Below are positions 26,198 to 35,400 of a stretch of 64,000 bases of DNA, piece after piece. The notes below the pieces were generated by a model, which did not search any database, was not told the origin of the DNA, and saw only the letters and a list, made by a program, of their open reading frames with translations. Position 1 is the stretch's first letter. Every line of letters begins with the position of its first letter. The DNA lies in the NCBI GenBank assembly GCA_024742355.1, contig JANSYM010000005.1, positions 124,001 to 188,000 on the forward strand. The letters are read 5' to 3'. This DNA comes from Hyphomonadaceae bacterium (GTDB lineage: Bacteria > Pseudomonadota > Alphaproteobacteria > Caulobacterales > Hyphomonadaceae). The position numbers were made by a program, and so were the translations under genes.

Positions 26198-27133
26198 ATG
26201 AACGAACCGATCCGCATCGGAATTGTGGGCCTGGGGAAAATAGCGCGCGACCAACATCTGCCAAAGATCCTCGACAATCCGAACTTCGAGCTGGCATTTG
26301 TCGTTGATCGGACGGTCAAACTGGATCTTGGCGTCCCGTCATACACCTCGTTGACCGACGCCTTGAACGAGGAGCTCGCGTTTGAGGCCATCTCGATATG
26401 TACGTCGCCACAGGTTCGTTTCGAGTTATGGGAACAACTCTCTGGACTTGAGCGCGCCATATTGTTGGAAAAACCCGCAGCCGCAAACTATGCATTGGCG
26501 TGCAGCATTCGCGAGCGTGCAGAAGCGTCCAACCAATGCTGCTTCGCCGCTTGGCATTCACGTTTCGCGAGTCAGGTAGCGACAGCGCGAGACTGGGTCG
26601 CGACGCACATGATTACCGACGGAGTGATTGAGTGGCGAGAAAACGCTTCAAAGTGGCATCCAGAGCAAGACTGGATCTGGCGCGAAGGTGGATTCGGTGT
26701 GTTTGATCCCGGCATGAACGCACTCTCAATTTTGACTGCGATCGCTCCCGCAAAATGGTCCGTGGGCTCGGCGCACTTGGGGGTCCCCACGAACGTCGAA
26801 ACACCAAAGATTGCCGAGTTCAGTTTGTGTTGTGGTGACACTGAGATTCAATCCGTGTTCGAGTTTCATGATCACGAAGCCGACGTGTGGACAATCACGC
26901 TGCGTGCGTCCGACGGGAGCATCATGGTACTGGCTGATGGAGGAGAGCATCTGACTATCGACGGCACCCCAGTGCCCTCAGCCGGTCATCATGGGGAATA
27001 TGAGAACGTGTACAATCATTTTCACGAACTAATCTCCACCAATAAGAGCGATTGCGACCTTACGCCGTTAAAATTGATCGATGAAATATTTGAAATCGCA
27101 AGCGTGAAAGCGCTTAGCGCGATCAAACTATGA
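26198..27133 (+). CDS. Gfo/Idh/MocA oxidoreductase, D-galactose 1-dehydrogenase-like
   Basis: A 311-residue NAD(P)-dependent oxidoreductase. The N-terminal IGIVGLGKIARDQHLP (about 6-21) is the nucleotide-binding loop, EKPAA is near 91-95, and the segments AAWHSRFASQ, KWHPEQDWIWREGGFGVF and DPGMNALSILT match D-galactose 1-dehydrogenases closely. The known reaction oxidises D-galactose (or L-arabinose in relatives) to the lactone for catabolism. Its position between glycan genes suggests it may instead modify a galactose-like precursor, but this is inference. The ribosome site is weak. A 204-nt spacer with a C5-GTGA-G5 hairpin (27162-27175) follows before wzm. Confidence 0.85.
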   Translation: MNEPIRIGIVGLGKIARDQHLPKILDNPNFELAFVVDRTVKLDLGVPSYTSLTDALNEELAFEAISICTSPQVRFELWEQLSGLERAILLEKPAAANYALACSIRERAEASNQCCFAAWHSRFASQVATARDWVATHMITDGVIEWRENASKWHPEQDWIWREGGFGVFDPGMNALSILTAIAPAKWSVGSAHLGVPTNVETPKIAEFSLCCGDTEIQSVFEFHDHEADVWTITLRASDGSIMVLADGGEHLTIDGTPVPSAGHHGEYENVYNHFHELISTNKSDCDLTPLKLIDEIFEIASVKALSAIKL

Positions 27134-27337
27134 TGCGACGGCTCCCCGCGCCAACGTCCGACCCCCGTGAGGGGGAACCCCGAATTGGTGCGAAACTCAC
27201 GATTGTGCACCGTCGCACTCATGCACAGGATCACAGTTCGAATAACCGTGACGGACTCGGAGACATGGTTGACACCATAGCACCCCTACGGCAGGCAAAT
27301 TCGACAATCGAACGCTCGAGAAATACTGGATTCTTCC

Positions 27338-28213
27338 ATGCCAGATGACGCTTCAAGCAAAATGCAGCAAGACGCCCCGAGCAAGACACTATACTTGCCC
27401 GACAGCCGCTATTCGGTTGGTCCGTTCGCAGCGATAACCGCGATTGTGAGAGAAATTTTTCAATATCGATCACACGCGCTGACGTTGTTCTCGAATGACT
27501 TTAAGGCGTCATATCGCGGCACAACATTTGGCGTGTTGTGGAATTTTATTCTGCCCCTTGTACCCATCTCTGTGTACTTGTTGCTCGTGAATATACGCGT
27601 GTTTCCGGCGTATGATGGAATGGAACCTGCGCTGTTTCTCGGCTTCAATGTCATGTTTTGGTATTTTATCACCGGGTTGGTGCTGCGCCCGATCGATGTA
27701 GTGAAATCCAAAGCAGCATCATCCATGAAAACGTCGTTGCCACTGTCTGTGGCCATTTCCTCCTCATTCGCGCAGCTTTGCTTCGATGGATTGGTGCGAC
27801 TCGGGCTGGTGGTTGCGTTAGTTCTAGTTTTCCGCGACTGGCCCAATCCTAATTTTTTAGGATTGATTTTCACTCTGCTGGTCTCGTTGACTTTTTGCCT
27901 ATCCGCCGGTTTGATTTTTTCCATCTTCAATATGGCGTACTCTGACACACAGAGATTGGTCGGAATATTCTTGCAATATGGGCTATTTCTGAGTGGGGTA
28001 ATTTTCCCGATGTCTTCCATGGGACGCATATCGATTCTTGAAGTCTGGAACCCATTCGCGGTGTTTGTCGGAGCTTCACGAGATTACCTGTTCGTCGGCT
28101 CATACGCCCATCCTGAAGCTCTTGGCGTTTGGGGCTTCGTCAGCCTTGTGATGTTCATCACAGGCGTTCGGTTTTTCTATACGATGGAACAACGCGTTCG
28201 AGGCCTGACATGA
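27338..28213 (+). CDS. wzm: ABC-2 type polysaccharide exporter permease (Wzm)
   Basis: A 291-residue inner-membrane protein with a polar N terminus of about 45 residues and about six hydrophobic spans from residue 60 on (FGVLWNFILPLVPISVYLLL, FLGFNVMFWYFITGLVL and others). The DFKASYRGTTFGVLWNF segment before the first span is typical of O-antigen/teichoic-acid exporters. It forms the channel half of the Wzm-Wzt pump, which moves finished undecaprenyl-linked polysaccharide across the inner membrane. The stop codon overlaps the Wzt start (ATGA). A long hairpin lies inside the coding region at 27844-27865. Confidence 0.92.
   Translation: MPDDASSKMQQDAPSKTLYLPDSRYSVGPFAAITAIVREIFQYRSHALTLFSNDFKASYRGTTFGVLWNFILPLVPISVYLLLVNIRVFPAYDGMEPALFLGFNVMFWYFITGLVLRPIDVVKSKAASSMKTSLPLSVAISSSFAQLCFDGLVRLGLVVALVLVFRDWPNPNFLGLIFTLLVSLTFCLSAGLIFSIFNMAYSDTQRLVGIFLQYGLFLSGVIFPMSSMGRISILEVWNPFAVFVGASRDYLFVGSYAHPEALGVWGFVSLVMFITGVRFFYTMEQRVRGLT
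27844..27865. repeat. Perfect 9-bp hairpin inside wzm
   Basis: CAATCCTAA (27844-27852), loop TTTT, TTAGGATTG (27857-27865): a perfect stem of nine pairs inside the coding sequence, followed by ATTTTC. Only three of the nine pairs are G-C, so stability is moderate. Such a perfect stem is unusual in a coding region and lies where the sequence is A+T-rich. Confidence 0.5.
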
Positions 28214-29460
28214 GCGTGAACTCGGAAACACAGGATGTGGTCCTATCGGTCCAGCAGGTCGGAAAGTTGTACTCAAGGCGGCCAAGTGATGTCCGCCGCC
28301 GACTAAGTGCAGCAGCCTGGCGTGCGTTTCTGAATCTGAAAGCGCCCGCAATCACGAACAAGCGCGACCGCGAGTTTTGGGCAGTATCGAACGTGTCATT
28401 CGAACTCAGACGTGGTGAAGCGGTCGGGATCATTGGACTGAATGGATCTGGCAAGACAACAACATTACGTATGCTGGCCGGGCAGATCCTTCCTGATGCC
28501 GGGCGAATAGAGCTGACTGGCACGTCCGCCGCGATGATTGATCTAACCGCCGGGTTTCAGCGTTCTGCGTCAGGATACGAGAACATTTTTCTTCGCGCTG
28601 CCGCCTTGGGTTTGAACCGAGATCAAACGCGCCAGCACCTGGATGAAATCGTTGAGTTTTGCGAACTTGGCTCGGCGCTCGAAGCTCCTTTGGTGAGCTA
28701 TTCTTCTGGGATGCAGATGCGGCTCGCCTTCTCCATCATGGCGATCGTTTCACCAGATGTTCTTTTGATTGATGAGGTCCTTGCTGTTGGCGATTTCAGG
28801 TTTCGTCAAAAATGCCTCGGCAAGATCCGCGAAATGCGCGCTCGCAGCGCCTTCGTACTCGTTTCGCATTCCATGGGCGATATTCGCAATTTCTGTGACC
28901 GCGTTTTGGTGATGCATAAGGGTAACGTCTATTTTCAAGGTGAACCTGACGAAGCCATTCGCGTTTATGAGGAACTCGACGCAGACACGCCATCCCAGAC
29001 CCCGGATCAAAAGCTGATCGCAGCGATGGGCCCCACATTCACGAATGATTCCGCGCTCGAACTCGTGGAACACGAATGGGTCGATGAGCACATGAACGTC
29101 GTCGAACAGGTACAGTTCGATCAGGCATTTGCGCTGCGCGTGCGATTACAAAGCAATATCGACCTGCCAAGCATAACGATCGGAATTCCTGTTTGGAATA
29201 TGAACGCACAATACGTCACCGGACTTTCCACTCAGATTCAATCAGACGCATTTAGCCTGAAAGCTGGTTCGCCTTCGGAGTTCTTGTTGAAAGTCGAACC
29301 TGGAATGATCAATCCAGGCACGATCAAATCTATGCTTACCGTTCTATCTGGTGCAGAGTTCTTTTATCGAGTCCCAAATCCCGATCTCGTTATCGGCCCA
29401 ACCGGTCATCCAACTTGGGGGGCAATCACGATCCCCCACAATTGGATCAAGCTGCACTGA
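28210..29460 (+). CDS. wzt: ABC polysaccharide exporter ATPase with C-terminal glycan-binding domain (Wzt)
   Basis: A 416-residue ATPase. Residues 1 to about 255 form the nucleotide-binding domain: Walker A GLNGSGKTT at 76-84, signature SYSSGMQMRLAFS, Walker B VLLIDEVLAVGD, and the H-loop LVSHS. Residues about 275-416 form a beta-rich extension of the Wzt C-terminal type, which in E. coli O9a-like systems binds the modified non-reducing end of the O-polysaccharide as an export signal. Here this suggests that the exported chain is capped before export. The start is the ATGA overlap with wzm, not the longer open frame reaching back to 28129. It converges on the giant gene with a 32-nt gap. Confidence 0.92.
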   Translation: MSVNSETQDVVLSVQQVGKLYSRRPSDVRRRLSAAAWRAFLNLKAPAITNKRDREFWAVSNVSFELRRGEAVGIIGLNGSGKTTTLRMLAGQILPDAGRIELTGTSAAMIDLTAGFQRSASGYENIFLRAAALGLNRDQTRQHLDEIVEFCELGSALEAPLVSYSSGMQMRLAFSIMAIVSPDVLLIDEVLAVGDFRFRQKCLGKIREMRARSAFVLVSHSMGDIRNFCDRVLVMHKGNVYFQGEPDEAIRVYEELDADTPSQTPDQKLIAAMGPTFTNDSALELVEHEWVDEHMNVVEQVQFDQAFALRVRLQSNIDLPSITIGIPVWNMNAQYVTGLSTQIQSDAFSLKAGSPSEFLLKVEPGMINPGTIKSMLTVLSGAEFFYRVPNPDLVIGPTGHPTWGAITIPHNWIKLH

Positions 29461-29492
29461 GTAGTCGTAAGCCGGGACCGCCGCCGGACCGA

Positions 29493-32400
29493 CTAGTCGA
29501 CCGTTTTCACGACCCGATACACACACGTTCGCCAACTTGACCCGACCCGCGCTACATAATCGACGTCCGCAAGCTCCTTGTCGACATATTCCTGAACCTC
29601 AGGCCATTCGCTCGAGCCGTAATCATCAAAAATGACATATCCGCCAAGCTTGACCGTGCCGATATAGTTCTCAAAGTCGGTCTTGACGCCAGCATAAGAA
29701 TGATCGCCATCGATGATCAAGAGATCATACTTCTTCGTAGCGACCTCACTCATCGCATCAAGCTCAGTACTCATGCTCTTGACGAGCGTATAATTCTCCT
29801 CGGTCATTCCTATGCGCTCAAGGTTTCTTCGCAATGTCGCTTCGTCGACATTCAGCCCAGTCAGGATATCCGCCTGGTTTGCATGATAGTATCCTTCCAA
29901 CGGATCCAAAAGCGTTAGGTGAACATCGTCGAAGTGTGATCTCGTCGCGTCGAAAATCGTTGCCGCACCAACACCAAAGAGCGTGCCGATTTCAAGTATC
30001 TCGGCTCGTTTGCCCTTGATCGACATCGCGACGAGAGACCTTAGCAGGACATCCTCAATTGAGGTGGCCAGACGACCGTCCAACGTGCGCTCCACATCGC
30101 AAATTCGCTCCGCCATATATCCAAGTGTTGGTTTCTTGATTGGCATTGCAAGCCGTTTCGGCCAATTCTCAGTGAGCTCCTGAATATGCTCGGCAGTTAG
30201 CCTGCGGTTGAAGTATTGGTACCAAGCGGAATGATCAAATTTCGACCACTTCTGGAGGTTCGTCAGCTTCGAGCGTACTTGTTCCGACTGCAGCTTGGCG
30301 TCGGTGGATTCTGCCTCGGCTGATTCAACGCGCGCCGCAACGCTCTCGACCCGCGCCGCAACGCTCTCAACACGCGTGGAATCTTTCTCAACTTTCGAGG
30401 TGACAGTTGCCAACCTCGCCGCGGTATCTTCCATTTCCAGAGCGTGCGATTTTATGGCGGAGTTCGCCTCCGCAAGCGCGTTCCCTGTTCGCGCTGCCTC
30501 GGTCTCGAGGCTCGCCACTTTGTCATTTAGCTCGTCAAAATGCGCAGCTGTGGTCTCCACGCTTTCATTGAGCGCGACGCGTAAATCGGCGTCCAACGAC
30601 CGCACCCGACTCTCGGCCTGTTCGCTCGCGCGACCGATGGATAGATCGAGGCGATCCAATCTATCAAACAGTTGTTTATCGACATGTGTGGCAGACTTGT
30701 TTTGCTGTTGCAGCCGGGAAACAAGCTTAGCTTGTTCACGCACCGTAGTCTTGAGCGGCGCAAGCGCTTTTTGCGTAATGCGACCTTGCTGAAGCACCTG
30801 AATCTCGGCTCGAAGCGCCGTGATTTGAGAGAAAGCTCGAAAAGCAATGTACAGAATACTTGCCAACACGGCTGCAAAGATCATCGCCAGCCTCAATGTA
30901 CCCGCAAACTCAGCCACTTGCGGCGCAAAAGTCGCTGCAAACATGGCCACACCCAAAATGGCTGCAGGAACACTCCACAATCGCCGTGCCCAGAAGTGAG
31001 AAAATGCCGCGGCGCCAAATTGAGCCGTTCGCGAGGCGCGTGAGCCAGATTGATCGGTACTTTCCGTCGGGCTTTGAACGATCGGGGTGTTCGTCGTTTT
31101 CTTCAACATTTCTAATTTACTCTCTGCAGCTCTGACGGCGGTCTGGTCGTCGCGATCGTTCGGGATGGATAGGCTTGCCTGCTCTTTGTTCACAGGACTT
31201 TGTTTTGATTGGCGAAACTTTGTCACCTTATCAAAGGCCGCCTGCACTCCTGGCAATCCGGGATCGGTCTTGAACGCCAGCAGGTTCCCCCACGCGTCGT
31301 CGGGCATGTCCTGGCCAGGATACTTGAATACGCGACGCCAATCGTGAGGAATACCGTACTGGACGATTGGATGCCATTCACTGACATAAACCGCGTATCC
31401 TCGATCGGCCAAATAGTTTGCGATATCTTTCCACGTGTGGCCTAGGCGAACAGTCTTGGCGTCTTCGAACTCGCACTCGATTACGTCTGGTTTCAGAGTG
31501 TCCCATGGCACGCCTTTGAGGACGTTTAGATCAAATCCCTCGACATCGATCTTCAAGAAATCGACGCGCGAGATCGATCGATCGGCTACAATTCGCTCGA
31601 CGGTTGTGATATCGACGCGTCCGGATTGTGAATGAGATTCGTGAAACGCGTGCAACCCTGAAATGCCGGTGCTTTGTTCCGACGTAAAGAATTCCACGCC
31701 CGTGGCGGGTTGATCGCTTACTGCACGCGGATCGATAATAATATTCTTCGATTTGCCGAATTTCTTTTGCAATTTCTCGCGATTATTAGGATCGGGCTCA
31801 AAGCAGTGAATTGTCCAACCCAGCTGGTCGAAATAGCTCGCCGATGTGCCAAAATGTGCTCCCACATCCAGCATGGTGAAGTCGCTTCCGGCACGTCGCG
31901 ATAGCATCGTCGCAACGACCTCGGTTTCATCGACGTGCGCGCGCTTTTCGCGGGGCAGTTCTTTATTCAATTTTAGTCCCAGTTTCTTTGCCTCTACAAA
32001 AGTATCTTTAAGGGCCATACGAGCATCATTTATATCATACTTGTCAAACGCGATCTTCTGGGCCTGCTTGGCGAGATCGAGTCGTAATTCCGGCTCTGTT
32101 GCCAATTTCGACAGGCTTTCGACGACGGCGTCCAGGTCGTCACGATCGACGACCATCGCACATCCCGCTTCACTGAGCGTTTCTATGGTCGCAAGCTCAG
32201 CGGGACCAACCGCAAACATGGCCGCACCGGACGCCAAACATTCTGGTAATTTATTGGCCAGCGAGAATTGCGTATACTGTTTGGAGCGATCATCAAAATT
32301 ATAGGCAATCGTCGCGATATCAGCGTTGCAGAGCCATTCACGATAATCTTCATGCGTGAGGTCTGCGACGAGAAACGATGTGCGTTTTAGCTTTTTGAAC

Positions 32401-35400
32401 GCCGCTTTCGAGCGTTCGTACCAAATATCCCGAGTTTTGATCTCGAATACAATATCGACGCCTCGCTCGGATAATGTTTCAACCGCTTCGGCGATCATTT
32501 TGATTGAGTCTAGCGTCATGTTTTGAGCCAACGACCCTGCATATCTGACGCGAATCGGCGCGTCAGTGGCGCGTTCAGCCACGATCGGCCAGTCCGTTGG
32601 ATCTACGCCATTGGCGATCGCCCGAAACGGATGATCATACCGTTGGGCGAAAGCGGAGGTCATGGCCTCACTTATAGACAATCGAGATGATGACCTTTGC
32701 AGCAGGAAGCTCCAGTCCTCTAACAAATTTTGGTTTTTAGCAGCATTCGACCCAGCGATCATCGCGGGCCAGTCATCCATAACCCACGTAACCAGCGGAA
32801 CATTAGAACGACGAATATAGTCCATAGCGATAGCGTGTAGACCCGGTGTTTCGGGTGTTGGCCGGTAAAGGACGACTTCTGGCTGAAAATCATCAATAAG
32901 TGACAATATGCCGGCATTGTCTTCCTTCACTTCATGCGCGTGCTTTTTGCCGTTTAAGTCGACGCCGACAGTTTTTGGGGCGAGATGATGGAACTGAAGA
33001 ATTTTGTCCTTTGGCCAGTTATCAAAAAGGCTATGTTTTAACTGACCTGTCGCTGAGGGGTCTCCAATTTTCGTCATATCGAAGAGTACGACTCTTGGAT
33101 GTGCATCGACGGCTTTAAACAGGCTGTCATACTTCGCCCGGGGAAAGACTTCGAGCATGCCGCCTTTCGTCGCGTTTATGATGGAAACATCGCGCGTGCT
33201 CGTCGCCCGCTCAGCCTCCTCATAAGCCTTAATCATTACATCTACGTTTGGCTCGTGCCAGCGTTTGCCCTTACCGAAATAGTCGGGATGGAAATGATTG
33301 GGGTCATCGGACTCCATATCTATTTCCTTAACGCGGTGATTGCCGCTGATTTTTGCATCATCCGGCAGAGCATAACTTGCATCCACGCCGATCAGGTAAA
33401 TTTCCTTGAACCCCATGAACGCAGCGAGCTGCATGCACGTAAATGTCACCGTCCCGCCAGCATATGTGTTCTTGTCAGCATCAAATGAAAAATCAAATCC
33501 GTCTGGAAAGCTCTTTCTCGGACGATGGTCGAAGAATGTTGTATCAGCGTCTTCGTCAATCACGTAGGCGAGACTGGCAGGGAACAGTTTGTGAAACCCG
33601 CGAAGCCGGTTGATTTCTTCAGCCCGGTCCTCAGCGACGAGATGATCCTCCACAACATAAAAGGTGGGGGCCCAGTTCAGGTCTGGCAATTTCAGAAAGA
33701 AGCCGTTCATTGCGAACGTCACTTCGTCCTTCAATCGGAGCAAATTCGTCTTGTTTAAGCTCGGGCCGTTGCCAATGATGAAGCAACGATCACTCTTCTG
33801 TTCAGATTTGAGCTTGAGGAGTTTCTCTCTATGGGCATCCAGAGGCCCTGAATAAAGATCGATAACCCGCTGTATCCCTTGCAGTTGTTGAGCTTTTGGC
33901 ATGCGATCAGTCGGCAAGAAAATCGGCGACCGCAAGTTCGAAGGAAGTTCGGCTACCAGCTCTTTCTTCCGCTTTTCGAATTCTTCCGTGCTCATTCTGC
34001 TCGATGGCTCTGCGGTTGAGCCTTCGGGAAATGATGTGATGTCGTTCAAGAGTTTGTTCCAGCTGTTCTTTTTGAGATAGCTTTTGCGAGCTAAATGGGC
34101 TTTCGCAGCAAAATGTGAATAACGGATTTTTATCTCATCCACCGCACGCGAAATGCTGATCGCATCGGGAGCGACGGCCAAGCCAAAGCCCTCGCGCTCC
34201 ACAAAATCGCCCAGCCAAGTTCCGGTCAGCGCAATCACCGGCTTACCCAAGATCATGGCATCGACAACGAGTCCCGATGTTCGCGCCGCGAAGGCTGACC
34301 GCAAATACGGACAAACGACAATGCTGCTATCATCCAAAAAGGCTTGAAACTCGCGCTCGTCCAAACTGCTCGATTGAACCTCTACGTCTAACTCATCCAG
34401 CTTCGCAATTTGAGATTCCAAACCGGTATCGGCGTTTTCCGGATTCGCGCGAACGATGACTTCGTTCGACGGGTCCTCAGCCAGAATTCTGGCGGTTTCA
34501 ACGGATAGATGAAACCCCTTGTCAACCCGAACCCCACCAGGAAACAACACTTTGAATCGTCCGTTTTGGTTTGGCTCCTGATTGGATGAAAGCATGCCAA
34601 TGTCGGCATCAGAAAAAGTCGTACTTGGGTGGGGCGCGATCGGAAGCTTCATTCCGAACAGAGCATCGATCTGATCCGCAATCTCTTGCGTTGGCGCCGT
34701 CAAGGAAATCTGACTGTTGTTTGCAATTCGACCGATTACCGGCCGCCACCGATTGCGATAGTAGATGGAAGGATCGCTCAGCTGGAATTGCCAGAACACA
34801 TTGATGTGAAAGTGAACATTCTTGAACTCGTCTGAAAGTTCATCTGCTATTCGAGCGACCTCCAGGCTGCCACAATAAAAATACAGCACTGAATTTTCGT
34901 AGTTTTTACCAGCCAGAGACAACAAACCTTCTCGTAACTGCGCCTTAAATTCGTCTGAAAAGTGCGAACGTCGACCGTCTTCGCGCGTGCCCACGTGCCA
35001 ACTATGTACGGATAGCACTGGGAGGCATTCAATCGAATCGGCGATTTGGGTTGTGTCCGCATCCTGACGACCGATAATTGCAGCCTCAAATCCAGCTCGT
35101 TTCGCCTCTTCCGAGAGCAGTCGACTATAAGCAAAAAAATGTCCTGCATGCGATCGCCCGTCAGGATCGACAATCACCACCGCTTGCCGCACGTCGCCGT
35201 CGAACATTTTTCCATCGTCCTCATTGTCTTCAAGTTCGGCGATGTCGCCATTGTAGCGCGCAGCCAGCGCTGGAATGTATGATGGCGTCAGACAGTCGAC
35301 ACCGCACCCTTTATCCTCAAGTGCGTTCACCCAAGTCTCCACCGTTTGGCAATGGGTGGCGTAATAGTCATCATAGTCGACGTTGAAGAACGCAGGATGA

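Noticed and set aside
27134-27337. C5-GTGA-G5 hairpin (27162-27175) as an intrinsic terminator and a TTGACA at 27269-27274 as a wzm promoter
   Set aside because: No T-run follows the hairpin and no -10 element is found at the right distance from TTGACA.
30331-30372. CRISPR-like repeat
   Set aside because: The two units are adjacent without spacers and are in frame with a coiled coil.
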